DNA of 29,291 nt from Bacillota bacterium (GCA_022717655.1 JAIIAN010000008.1:1-29291); one strand, 5' to 3'. Positions 1-6,734 are shown, numbered from the stretch's first letter. A program made the numbers and translations. Notes: a model not told the origin generated them from the letters alone.

Positions 1-51
1 ATTCATGTTTCCAGGCATACCCATTCCTGGAAATCCACCTCTTTTTGCCAT
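1..51 (-). CDS. ybaB: YbaB/EbfC nucleoid-associated protein, N-terminus only
   Basis: The window edge cuts this gene after 17 codons. The visible residues begin MAKRGGFPGMGMPGNMN, the Gly/Pro/Met-rich opening typical of Firmicute YbaB/EbfC proteins, which are small dimeric DNA-binding proteins. The ATG overlaps the dnaX stop codon by one base, and a GAGGAGG ribosome binding site lies inside the end of dnaX. This gives translational coupling in the conserved dnaX-ybaB(-recR) order. recR would be expected beyond the left edge but is not visible. The call rests on this short N-terminus plus synteny. Confidence 0.85.
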   Translation of the reverse strand, partial: MAKRGGFPGMGMPGNMN

Positions 52-1685
52 TATAGGTCCTCCTCATCATCGTTCATATCTTCTACTACGACATCCATCT
101 GGATGCTTTGTTCAATCAGTTCGTCTACCGAAATCGGTGCAAGTCCTGCCGGACCTTTCAAATCCGTATCAGAAATCACGAACTGAATTTCTACTTCTTT
201 TCCTGTTTTTTCTCGAATAATTTTCTTCAAAAGCGAAAGTGTGTCTGGATTTTTGGTACAGATTTCCGCCTGAAAATTGTGAAATTCAATATAAAGAATT
301 GGCTCATCACTGTTCGCATTATACTTTGGTGTGGCTTCTTTTAACATCTGTTTTAGCAGACCACTTGTTTCTCTTATGATTGCTGTCCAGTTTTTCTGAA
401 TATACTGCAAATCTTCCGGTGCTGCTTTTTGTGGTTTTACTGCTTCTTGTTCTTGTGGTTCTTCACCAAATAATTCCGGCTGTGGCAGTGCCCGGCTGCT
501 CGCTTTTTGAGACTCCATCAAAACCGGAATCCCTTTTTCCATTTTTTCTTCGAGTACACGAATCCGGTCAAATAAAGAATCCAGATTTGTTTCCATCACC
601 GGCTGACATAATTTAATCAATGCGATCTCAACCAGCACACGCTTTTGGGACGCATACCGAATCTGATTGGAAAGTTCCGAGAAAACACGAATATAACGCA
701 TCAGCGTCTCCGTGTCAAGCATTTCACTCTCTTCTTTTAAACGTTCCAGATTTTCTGCCGAGACATCCACTGCGTCCTCCGGTACATCCGAAGTTTTTAC
801 CAATAACAGATTTCGCATATACCACACAAAATCATTTACAAACTGTCCCAGCTCTCTTCCCCGCACAATCAATTCTTCCAGTGTCTTAATCGAACCTGCA
901 GTATCCTGAGATAACACTTTTCGCAGCAGTTCACTGAATACTTCCGTATCTACTGCGCCCAGCACATCAAGTGCTTTTTCATACGTCAGCGTTTCGCCCA
1001 GATAAAATGCGATACACTGGTCCAATAACGATAAGGCATCTCGCATCGAACCATCCGCTGCCTTTGCAATATATCGGATTGCTTTTTCTTCAACTTCCGT
1101 GCCTTCTTTTTCCATCAGTTCACGAAGTCTCGCAGAAATCGTATCTACGGTAATCCGCCTGAAATCATAGCGCTGGCATCTGGATAAAATAGTGATTGGA
1201 ATCTTATGTGCTTCGGTTGTTGCCAGAATAAAGATAACATAAGAAGGAGGTTCTTCCAGCGTCTTTAAAAGAGCATTAAACGCTCCGGTTGACAACATAT
1301 GAACCTCATCAATGATATATACTTTATAACGGCCCTGGGCTGGACGATACGCCACTTCCTCACGAATTTCACGAATATTATCGACACCGTTATTCGATGC
1401 GGCATCGATTTCAATTACATTCATAGAAGTACCGGCCGAAATTGCTTTACAGGTTTCACATTCATTGCAGGGACTTCCATCTACGGGATGTTCACAGTTC
1501 ACCGCTTTGGCTAAAATTTTTGCAATCGTGGTTTTACCCGTACCTCTTGTTCCACAAAACAGATAGGCGTGACCAATACGGTCCGCCTTTATCTGGTTTT
1601 TTAATGTGGTTACAATATGTTCCTGTCCCTTTACGTCCTCAAAGTTTTGCGGCCGGAACTTACGATACAGAGCAACATAGCTCAT
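51..1685 (-). CDS. dnaX: DNA polymerase III subunit gamma/tau
   Basis: This is the clamp-loader ATPase of the replicative polymerase (544 aa). It loads the beta clamp and, through its C-terminal tau part, links polymerase and helicase. Visible in the AAA+ module are Walker A GTRGTGKT (residues 45-52), a four-cysteine zinc knuckle (C64, C73, C76, C79), Walker B IIDEVH (124-129), sensor 1 LATTE and the SRC arginine finger (168-170). Domain III follows, then a Gln/Glu/Pro-rich linker near 395-425 and a tau-like C-terminus ending in an acidic tail. An ORF extends upstream to 1718, but the start at 1685 is chosen because the family begins MSYVALYRKFRP and AGGAGAAG lies just upstream. ybaB follows with a one-base overlap. 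Confidence 0.96.
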   Translation of the reverse strand: MSYVALYRKFRPQNFEDVKGQEHIVTTLKNQIKADRIGHAYLFCGTRGTGKTTIAKILAKAVNCEHPVDGSPCNECETCKAISAGTSMNVIEIDAASNNGVDNIREIREEVAYRPAQGRYKVYIIDEVHMLSTGAFNALLKTLEEPPSYVIFILATTEAHKIPITILSRCQRYDFRRITVDTISARLRELMEKEGTEVEEKAIRYIAKAADGSMRDALSLLDQCIAFYLGETLTYEKALDVLGAVDTEVFSELLRKVLSQDTAGSIKTLEELIVRGRELGQFVNDFVWYMRNLLLVKTSDVPEDAVDVSAENLERLKEESEMLDTETLMRYIRVFSELSNQIRYASQKRVLVEIALIKLCQPVMETNLDSLFDRIRVLEEKMEKGIPVLMESQKASSRALPQPELFGEEPQEQEAVKPQKAAPEDLQYIQKNWTAIIRETSGLLKQMLKEATPKYNANSDEPILYIEFHNFQAEICTKNPDTLSLLKKIIREKTGKEVEIQFVISDTDLKGPAGLAPISVDELIEQSIQMDVVVEDMNDDEEDL

Positions 1686-1739
1686 TTTAATTCTTCTCCT
1701 GTTTTCTTGCTTTTCCATGCAAACGATGCATGTTTCTCG

Positions 1740-1774
1740 TCAAGCAGATATCTAAAGTCCGCTTCTCTGCTTGA
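1740..1774. repeat. 9-bp perfect inverted repeat between pfkA and dnaX
   Basis: TCAAGCAGA at 1740-1748 is repeated in inverse at 1766-1774 with a 17-nt loop. It sits just after the pfkA stop codon. Neither strand carries a U-run after it, so it is not a standard intrinsic terminator. It could stabilise the pfkA 3' end or act as a weak attenuator ahead of dnaX. No separate dnaX promoter was recognised in this 94-nt gap. Confidence 0.4.
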
Positions 1775-1779
1775 TTCAA

Positions 1780-2859
1780 TTAATTTCCAAAACTGATTCC
1801 GATTCGTTTTGCAGCTTTAACTAACTGGTCATCCGGAGAAACCATTTTTAATTTTCCGGCACAGTCTGCAAGCGGAACTTTTTTAATTTTTCCGTTTACA
1901 ATTCCTACCATATAGCCATATTCCTCTTTCAGAATCAATCCTGCTGCTGCAGAACCCATACGTGTTGAAAGCACACGGTCATAAGGACACGGACTTCCTC
2001 CTCTTTGTGTATGACCCGGAATTGTGATACGAATATCCAAATCCAGTTCTTTTTGCAGTTCTGCTTCCAGTTTATACGCAACAGACGGATAAACTTTCTT
2101 TTCTTCTTCCTGTTTCTTCTTTAATTCTTTTTTCGGAAGTGCTGCATCTTCTTTTGAAATTGCGCCCTCTGCCACAGCAAGAATCGTAAATCCCTTTCCA
2201 GAACGACTTCGATTTCTTACTGCTTCAGCGATTTTTTGGATATCATAAGGAATCTCAGGAATCAGAATAATATCTGCTCCGCCTGCAATTCCGGCATGAA
2301 GGGTCAGCCAGCCTACCTTATGTCCCATAACTTCTACAATAAAGATACGGCTGTGGGATGCGGCTGTTGTGTGAATACAGTCAATGGCATCTGTTGCAAT
2401 ATTGACTGCACTTTGAAAACCAAATGTCATATCCGTTCCCCAGATATCATTGTCAATGGTTTTCGGAAGATGAATAATATTCAGTCCTTCTTCTCTTAAC
2501 AGATTCGCTGTTTTTTGTGTACCGTTTCCTCCAAGAATCACCAGACAGTCCAGACGAAGTTTATGATAAGTCTGTTTCATTGCTTCTACTTTATCCAGTC
2601 CATTTGCATCCGGTACTCTCATCAGTTTAAACGGCTGACGGGATGTTCCAAGTATCGTTCCGCCTCGTGTTAAAATTCCTGAAAAATCCTTTGCCGAAAG
2701 CATTCTGTAATTTCCATAGATAAGTCCTTTATAGCCGTCATCAAAGCCATAAACTTCCAAATCCTCTAAATTATTGAATAAACCTTTTACTACACCACGC
2801 ATTGTGGCATTTAATGCCTGACAGTCGCCACCGCTTGTCAGCAGACCAATTCTCTTCAT
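1780..2859 (-). CDS. pfkA: 6-phosphofructokinase (GGNGT / PKTIDND variant)
   Basis: The enzyme phosphorylates fructose 6-phosphate to fructose 1,6-bisphosphate, the committed step of glycolysis (359 aa). PFK signatures are LTSGGDCQALNA near residues 7-18, GGNGT (110-114), PKTIDND (132-138), EVMGHKVGW (176-184) and the PGHTQRGGSPCPYDR segment with its arginine near 290. E. coli PfkA has GGDGS and PGTIDND at the equivalent sites. Here the metal-binding Asp is Asn, the following Gly (associated with ATP use) is kept, and a Lys (associated with pyrophosphate-type or mixed-substrate enzymes) replaces Gly. The phosphoryl donor therefore cannot be read safely from the sequence. The start at 2859 gives the family N-terminus MKRIGLLTSGG; an in-frame ATG at 2877 has no ribosome binding site. 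Confidence 0.93.
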   Translation of the reverse strand: MKRIGLLTSGGDCQALNATMRGVVKGLFNNLEDLEVYGFDDGYKGLIYGNYRMLSAKDFSGILTRGGTILGTSRQPFKLMRVPDANGLDKVEAMKQTYHKLRLDCLVILGGNGTQKTANLLREEGLNIIHLPKTIDNDIWGTDMTFGFQSAVNIATDAIDCIHTTAASHSRIFIVEVMGHKVGWLTLHAGIAGGADIILIPEIPYDIQKIAEAVRNRSRSGKGFTILAVAEGAISKEDAALPKKELKKKQEEEKKVYPSVAYKLEAELQKELDLDIRITIPGHTQRGGSPCPYDRVLSTRMGSAAAGLILKEEYGYMVGIVNGKIKKVPLADCAGKLKMVSPDDQLVKAAKRIGISFGN

Positions 2860-2961
2860 AGATTCATCACATCCCATCTTGTGTTTTTACAAGTCTTACT
2901 TTCAAATGCCTTATCGTATCTACACGAATGGTATTTTAAACTTTTGACCTTGTCATTCTTT

Positions 2962-2990
2962 ATTATATACTAATTTATTTTTTATCACAA
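2962..2990 (-). promoter_or_regulatory. Probable sigma-A promoter for the phosphofructokinase gene
   Basis: On the minus strand TTGTGA (2985-2990) and a perfect TATAAT (2962-2967) are separated by 17 bp. The predicted leader before the pfkA start is about 95 nt. The -35 box lies inside the last codons of the upstream small exported-protein gene, so pfkA can be expressed independently of it. Confidence 0.5.
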
Positions 2991-3391
2991 TGTGAATTTT
3001 GAAAAAACAGTTCCACCTCTCCAGATTCCTTTTCTTCTTTTAAAACAGTTAGTTCAAACACCATATTTTCACCTGGATTTAATGTTGTCAGCTTCATTTT
3101 TTTCTCTGGCATCTTCCCCTTATAAAATAAGTCCCCCTTCTTTTTTAGTTCAATCTCAACATCGTCCGGTGCCTGTCCAAAAAAATAATAACACTCCGTC
3201 TCTTCTGTCTGATTCCAGATAGAAAACACCTGACTTTTACTTTCTTTTGCGCTTAAATCATTAAACTTCGGAAATTCCTGTTCTGTCACAATAAATTCCG
3301 GAATCCCTGTTTCTTCTTTGACCTCTTCTTGTCCGGAAAATCCTGCCAAAAAAAGTTCGAGTAATAGTAATAACAAAAGTTTTGCACACAT
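2975..3391 (-). CDS. Small exported protein of unknown function
   Basis: The 138-aa product is not recognised. Its N-terminus (MCAKLLLLLLLELFLAGFSG) is a short hydrophobic signal sequence with no clear lipobox cysteine, so it is probably secreted or membrane-anchored by an uncleaved signal. The mature part is acidic and polar, with alternating hydrophobic residues (for example VEIELKKKGDLFYKGK and NMVFELTVLKEE) suggesting a beta-sandwich fold. Only two cysteines remain near the middle and end. GGGAGG lies six bases before the ATG at 3391. It is transcribed divergently from the SRP RNA gene and precedes the phosphofructokinase gene. Confidence 0.75.
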   Translation of the reverse strand: MCAKLLLLLLLELFLAGFSGQEEVKEETGIPEFIVTEQEFPKFNDLSAKESKSQVFSIWNQTEETECYYFFGQAPDDVEIELKKKGDLFYKGKMPEKKMKLTTLNPGENMVFELTVLKEEKESGEVELFFQNSHCDKK

Positions 3392-3471
3392 ACTTTTATC
3401 CTCCCATTACTAATTTATTCCCACTTTTTTGAAATTTTCCAAAAAGTTCTCTTTGCTTTTTCTTTTTTACA

Positions 3472-3500
3472 TTGACAAACCTTCAAAAAACCGATATACT
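3472..3500 (+). promoter_or_regulatory. Strong sigma-A promoter of the SRP RNA gene
   Basis: A consensus TTGACA (3472-3477) is followed after 17 bp by TATACT (3495-3500). The expected transcription start, six to seven bases further on, coincides with the first base of the RNA's terminal helix at about 3506. Confidence 0.85.
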
Positions 3501-3505
3501 GGTAT

Positions 3506-3771
3506 CACCGTGCAGCCGGGGAGTTAGCGGTGCCCTGTACCTGCAATCCGCTACAGCAGGGGTGTTGCCAAACGGAGGGGCTTGCTTTGCGGAGCTGCCC
3601 TCTATAAGTGGCGTTGACGTTTGGGTCTCACGCAACAGGACTCTGTGAACCGTGTCAGGTCAGGAATGAAGCAGCACTAAGCAGAATCCCCTGTGTGCCG
3701 TGAGGGTGCCTGGGCTGAGTTAACTGTAGAGGTAACGTCCGTGAAGGAGTCTCGATGGGCGGTGCACGGTG
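3506..3771 (+). ncRNA. ffs: Signal recognition particle RNA, large (Alu-containing) form
   Basis: This 266-nt RNA is the scaffold of the signal recognition particle that, with Ffh, delivers nascent membrane and secreted proteins to FtsY/SecYEG. The 5' octamer CACCGTGC pairs perfectly with the 3' octamer GCACGGTG and closes the molecule. The conserved Ffh-binding S-domain hairpin is visible at about 3650-3690 (GTCAGGTC, GGAA tetraloop, then GAAGCAGCACTAAGCAG). The 5' end carries the Alu-domain loops found in the Bacillus/Clostridium large form (GCCGGGGAGTTAGCGGTGCC). No U-rich intrinsic terminator follows directly, so the 3' end is probably made by processing and transcription may run into the DedA gene. 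Confidence 0.96.
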
Positions 3772-3867
3772 AAAAAAGAATAGTATAACCTTCTCTGCAT
3801 TGTCATACAATAATACAGATTTCAAATGATTCTGAATCTATGTATGACCGCAGGGGAGGTTTTTTTA

Positions 3868-4479
3868 TTGCAATCTTGGATGATTTCTATTATGGACCAT
3901 TACGGATATCTGGGAATTGCCCTTTTAATTCTGATTGAAAATCTATTTCCTCCGATTCCCTCCGAAGTTATTTTGACCTTCGGTGGATTTTTAACGACTT
4001 ATACAAATATGAATCTAATTGGCGTGATTCTTTCTTCTACCCTCGGCAGTGTCCTTGGCGCAGTTGTGCTCTATCAGATTGGAAGCCTTGTTCCGGTTTC
4101 AAAGCTTGAGGAAATTGTAAGTGGAAGAATCGGAAAATTACTCCATTTTAAAAAAGAAGATGTCACACACGCAGTCGAATGGTTCGACAGCAAAGGAAAT
4201 TATACGGTCTTTTTCTGCCGTTTTATCCCGATTGTGCGAAGCCTGATTTCGATTCCAGCGGGCATGGCAAAAATGCACTTTTCTAAGTTTTTTATTCTCA
4301 CTACCCTTGGAAGTTTCATCTGGAATACGGTGCTTGTCACCCTTGGAGCAGTTGCCGGTGCTTCCTGGCAAAAGACAGCACAATTTTTTCATTCCTATAG
4401 TCAGGCAGGAAAACTTGTACTTTGTGCTTTTACTTTCATTGGAATTTTCTTCTACATAAAAAAACGCTTCCAGAAATAA
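3868..4479 (+). CDS. DedA-family membrane protein
   Basis: DedA/SNARE-associated proteins (PF09335) are polytopic inner-membrane proteins, several of which act as undecaprenyl-phosphate or phospholipid flippases. The 203-aa product shows the family opening YGYLGIALLILIENLFPPIP with Glu24 and the SEVIL segment, the GSVLGAVVLYQIG helix, and the FFCRFIPIVRSLISIPAG motif (about 115-132) containing the conserved arginines R118 and R124. At least four membrane segments are evident, including a C-terminal one before a Lys/Arg tail. A TTG start at 3868 is preferred: GGGGAGG lies eight bases upstream. The next in-frame ATG (3880) is too far from it, and an upstream ATG at 3826 has no ribosome binding site. 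The stop codon lies in the loop of the terminator. Confidence 0.9.
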   Translation: MQSWMISIMDHYGYLGIALLILIENLFPPIPSEVILTFGGFLTTYTNMNLIGVILSSTLGSVLGAVVLYQIGSLVPVSKLEEIVSGRIGKLLHFKKEDVTHAVEWFDSKGNYTVFFCRFIPIVRSLISIPAGMAKMHFSKFFILTTLGSFIWNTVLVTLGAVAGASWQKTAQFFHSYSQAGKLVLCAFTFIGIFFYIKKRFQK

Positions 4480-4500
4480 GTTTTTCTGGAAGTGTCTTTT
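4464..4500. terminator. Bidirectional intrinsic terminator between dedA and the homocysteine methyltransferase gene
   Basis: Arms at 4464-4476 and 4483-4495 form a 13-bp stem (one G-U pair) with a 6-nt loop that contains the dedA stop codon. A CTTTTT run follows on the plus strand. Read on the minus strand the same hairpin is followed by seven T residues, so it can also end the convergent tadA/methyltransferase transcript. Confidence 0.88.
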
Positions 4501-4606
4501 TGCTATTTGACCTAAAATTAAAGTATATCTTTTACTTGCCTTTATTATTTTAATTGTCTTTATTATGTAAAGTGGATATTCACAATCTGCTTTGTATTTG
4601 ATTTCG

Positions 4607-5461
4607 TTAGATTTCTTTTTTCAATGCTTTGATAAATTCCGGCGTTGTTCCACAGCATCCGCCCACAATATCTGCACCTGCATTTATTAATACTTTCATA
4701 TTTTCTGCAAATGCTTCTGCTCCCATGGAATAAACCGCATTTCCTTTTTCATCAATCGCCGGCATCCCTGCATTTGGTTTTACAATCACTGGAATCTGTA
4801 CTCGTTTTCTGATGTTTTCTACAACTGACACCAACTGGTCCGGTCCAGTCGAACAGTTAATTCCAACTGCATCTGCCCCCATCTGTTCCAGACTTTCCAC
4901 TGCCTCATAAATATCTCCGCCAAAGAACAGACTTCCATCGGATTCTACCGTAAGAGTACACATAACCGGAAGGTCACAGACCGCTGCTGCCGCATCTAAT
5001 ACTGCCATTACTTCTGTAACTCCAAGCATAGTTTCTGCAACGAGTAAATCCACTCCTGCGTCATTTAAAATGCGAATCTGCTCGGTATAAGCCTCTAAAA
5101 GCTCTTCATAAGCAATTTCCTGCTTTCCTGTCGTTGTCAAATCACCAGCTACAAGACATTTGTCTCCTACTGCGTCTTTTGTGATTTTTACAAGACCTCG
5201 ATTTAATTCTTCTACTTTATCCTCTAATCCATGATTTGCCAGACTAATTCTGTTTGCAGAAAATGTCGGTGCATAAATAATATCAGAACCAGCTTCGGCA
5301 TAGGCTTTCTGTAATTCTATCAATGCCTGTGGATTTTCATAAATCCATGCCTCTGAACACACGCCTCTTGGCATCCCTGCTTTCATCAGATTTGAGCCTG
5401 TTGCTCCATCTAATACCACTTTTCCCTTTGCTACCAGTTCTTTAAATTCCTGTTTTGTCAT
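4607..5461 (-). CDS. Single-domain homocysteine S-methyltransferase family protein
   Basis: The protein (284 aa) consists only of the homocysteine-binding barrel (PF02574), the first module of cobalamin-dependent methionine synthase. The zinc-thiolate cysteines are present in GINCSTGP (C203) and GGCCGTTP (C269, C270). The opening VLDGATGSNL and the TFSANR segment are also typical. There is no cobalamin-binding or folate domain. It therefore either uses a small-molecule methyl donor or works with separately encoded MetH modules, a split arrangement known in Clostridia; the partners are not in this window. It overlaps tadA by 20 bp, with AGGAAG just before the ATG, so the two genes are co-transcribed. 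No separate promoter is visible. Confidence 0.88.
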   Translation of the reverse strand: MTKQEFKELVAKGKVVLDGATGSNLMKAGMPRGVCSEAWIYENPQALIELQKAYAEAGSDIIYAPTFSANRISLANHGLEDKVEELNRGLVKITKDAVGDKCLVAGDLTTTGKQEIAYEELLEAYTEQIRILNDAGVDLLVAETMLGVTEVMAVLDAAAAVCDLPVMCTLTVESDGSLFFGGDIYEAVESLEQMGADAVGINCSTGPDQLVSVVENIRKRVQIPVIVKPNAGMPAIDEKGNAVYSMGAEAFAENMKVLINAGADIVGGCCGTTPEFIKALKKEI

Positions 5462-5954
5462 TTTCTTCCTGCTCCTTTGCTTTTGCTTTCGCTTTTGCCT
5501 TGTCCATTCTTAATTCCTTAAAAAATCCACTCAGCATGGTACTACATTCTTCTTCAAGAACGCCTCTTTCCACTTCTACCTTGTGATTAAATCCATCCAT
5601 CTCCAAAAGATTTAAGACCGAACCTGCACAGCCTGCTTTTGGATTCATGCTTCCAATCACAACCTTGTCAATTCTTGCCTGAACAATTGCTCCGGCGCAC
5701 ATCTGGCATGGCTCAAGGGTCACATATAACGTACAGCCCTCCAGCCTCCAGTCTCCTAATTTTTTACTTGCTTTCCGAATCGCATTGATTTCCGCATGAG
5801 AAGTGGTATTTTTATCCGTATTTCTTCGATTGTAACCACGGGCAATAATCTTCCCCTCATAGACAATCACACAGCCAATCGGTACTTCCCGAAGCGCATA
5901 GGCCTTTTTTGCCTGCCGAATGGCCTCTTTCATAAATTTTTCTTCGTCTCTCAT
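5442..5954 (-). CDS. tadA: tRNA(adenine-34) deaminase
   Basis: TadA converts A34 to inosine in the wobble position of tRNA-Arg(ACG), allowing reading of CGN codons. The 170-aa protein carries the zinc/catalytic motif HAE (53-55) and PCQMC (82-86) of the cytidine-deaminase fold. The C-terminal tail is unusual: a run of alternating Lys-Ala followed by Glu/Asn-rich residues, beyond the usual end near residue 150. The start at 5954 gives MRDEEKFMKEAI; an ORF extends further upstream, but only this start has an AGG at suitable spacing. The gene leads a two-gene unit with the homocysteine methyltransferase. Confidence 0.93.
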   Translation of the reverse strand: MRDEEKFMKEAIRQAKKAYALREVPIGCVIVYEGKIIARGYNRRNTDKNTTSHAEINAIRKASKKLGDWRLEGCTLYVTLEPCQMCAGAIVQARIDKVVIGSMNPKAGCAGSVLNLLEMDGFNHKVEVERGVLEEECSTMLSGFFKELRMDKAKAKAKAKEQEENDKTGI

Positions 5955-5984
5955 TCTCCGCATCCTATTTCTGTATGATTTAGA

Positions 5985-6014
5985 ATTATACAACAGAGTG
6001 CTTTTTCATTGCAA
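5985..6014 (-). promoter_or_regulatory. Probable promoter of tadA
   Basis: On the minus strand TTGCAA (6009-6014) is followed after 18 bp by TATAAT (5985-5990), about 30 bp before the tadA start. The -35 box overlaps the palindrome at 6011-6022. Confidence 0.5.
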
Positions 6015-6022
6015 CCGGTTGC
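6011..6022. promoter_or_regulatory. LacI-family-like operator palindrome GCAACCGGTTGC
   Basis: This is a perfect 12-bp palindrome with a central CG, matching the general pattern of LacI/GalR-family operators (NNAANCGNTTNN). It overlaps the -35 box of the proposed tadA promoter, where a bound repressor would block RNA polymerase. No regulator of this family is encoded in the window. The assignment is by pattern only. Confidence 0.4.
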
Positions 6023-6101
6023 TTTTTATTTTTTTCATACTCTGTTTAAAAATTTCAGAAAAGATTTATGATACGGACACAATTCTATCATATTTTTTGG
6101 A

Positions 6102-6107
6102 TATACT
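6102..6107 (+). promoter_or_regulatory. Candidate -10 box for the structured RNA
   Basis: TATACT lies about seven bases before the predicted 5' end of the small RNA candidate. A convincing -35 box at standard spacing was not found, so this is a weak call. Confidence 0.35.
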
Positions 6108-6112
6108 AGCAT

Positions 6113-6292
6113 TATCAAATGAAGAAGACAGTGGCTGCATCGCAGTTTAGATTTTACGAAAGTAAGGTTTGAACGAAATCAACTTTGTGGCTGCCGGTCT
6201 TCGCCAAATAAGCAAGTTAACTTTTTATATAGATTTTTCTTTTCCCTCCCTCTCTTTGCCGGTGCATGAAAATGTGCCGGCGCTTTTTTTAT
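6113..6292 (+). ncRNA. Candidate structured small RNA of unknown family
   Basis: No ORF with a ribosome binding site is present here, but the plus strand folds well. An outer helix pairs GAAGAC (6124-6129) with GTCTTC (6197-6202). GCAG (6142-6145) can pair with CTGC (6191-6194). Inside is a 13-bp stem, 6145-6157 with 6162-6174, capped by a GAAA tetraloop. The octamer GTGGCTGC occurs twice, at 6131 and 6187. A pyrimidine-rich single-stranded stretch follows and then an intrinsic terminator. The transcript would be about 180 nt. It is not a riboswitch leader in any obvious way, because the next gene downstream is a tRNA on the opposite strand. I do not recognise the family; a 6S-like or sRNA role is possible. 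Confidence 0.45.
6258..6292 (+). terminator. Intrinsic terminator of the candidate small RNA
   Basis: GCCGGTGCAT and ATGTGCCGGC form a 10-bp stem (two wobble pairs) around a GAAA loop, followed by GC and seven to eight T residues. No protein gene on the plus strand ends here, which argues for a non-coding transcript upstream. Confidence 0.85.
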
Positions 6293-6312
6293 TCACAAGG
6301 ATTTTTTTCACC

Positions 6313-6344
6313 AAAAAAGGCGGTACAACTTTCGTCATACCGCC
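6313..6344 (-). terminator. Terminator of tRNA-Ser
   Basis: On the minus strand GGCGGTA (6338-6344) pairs with TACCGCC (6319-6325) and is followed by six T residues, seven bases after the tRNA 3' end. Confidence 0.88.
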
Positions 6345-6350
6345 ATTCAC

Positions 6351-6438
6351 CGGAGATGGTGGGAGTCGAACCCACGCGCCCACGAAGGACCTATCGCATT
6401 TCGAGTGCGACCTCTTACGACCACTTGAGTACATCTCC
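6351..6438 (-). tRNA. tRNA-Ser(CGA)
   Basis: The 88-nt gene folds as a class II tRNA. The acceptor stem is GGAGATG/CATCTCC with discriminator G, the anticodon stem TCGCA/TGCGA surrounds loop CTCGAAA (anticodon CGA, at 6401-6403), a long variable arm is present, and the T arm is GTGGG-TTCGACT-CCCAC. CCA is not encoded. It reads UCG codons. It is a single-gene unit with its own promoter and terminator. Confidence 0.96.
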
Positions 6439-6448
6439 ATGTTTTTCT

Positions 6449-6477
6449 ATTATACGGTGCTTCCTGCTTTTGGTCAA
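6449..6477 (-). promoter_or_regulatory. Promoter of tRNA-Ser
   Basis: TTGACC (6472-6477) and TATAAT (6449-6454) are 17 bp apart on the minus strand, about 11 bp before the tRNA 5' end. Confidence 0.82.
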
Positions 6478-6494
6478 GCAAAAAATCTATTTTG

Positions 6495-6524
6495 TTGACC
6501 ATATTATGGTAAAAATGTTATACT
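6495..6524 (+). promoter_or_regulatory. Promoter of the 52-aa peptide / activase unit
   Basis: TTGACC (6495-6500) and TATACT (6519-6524) are 18 bp apart on the plus strand. The start codon of the 52-aa ORF is about 50 bp downstream. It is divergent from the tRNA-Ser promoter. Confidence 0.75.
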
Positions 6525-6575
6525 TTTATTAGATACAAGAAAACGTAATTTTAAATTTCAGAGAGGAGAATATCT

Positions 6576-6734
6576 ATGACAAAAACCAGAAACATGATTT
6601 TTGCAGTTATTTTACTTATCCTGATTGGTGCAGGTTTTCTTTTTTATCATGCAGCTCAGACAAAGCAAAGTAACACGTTTGTTCCTCTAAGTGAATACAA
6701 TGAACGTTTCTCAAAAGAAGGACACGGAAATTAA
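6576..6734 (+). CDS. 52-aa single-pass membrane peptide, unknown function
   Basis: This short ORF begins MTKTRNMIFAVILLILIGAG and has one strong hydrophobic segment (about residues 7-25) after a positively charged N-terminus, so the rest is probably outside the cytoplasm. The exposed tail is polar and ends near EGHGN, with no cysteine. GAGAGGAG lies at good spacing before the ATG, and a promoter precedes it. It ends 39 bp before the radical-SAM activase gene and is probably co-transcribed with it. I do not recognise a family; a cleaved short signal is less likely given its size. Confidence 0.75.
   Translation: MTKTRNMIFAVILLILIGAGFLFYHAAQTKQSNTFVPLSEYNERFSKEGHGN

Noticed and set aside
5..220. 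71-aa plus-strand ORF at the left edge
   Set aside because: It is antisense to ybaB and dnaX, without a ribosome binding site or coding character.
6211..6292. Resemblance of the small RNA 3' end to a Cas9 tracrRNA tail (AAGCAAGTTAACTT, then a GGTGC-type hairpin and T-run)
   Set aside because: No cas genes, no repeat array and no anti-repeat are present in the window; the likeness is limited to a few bases.
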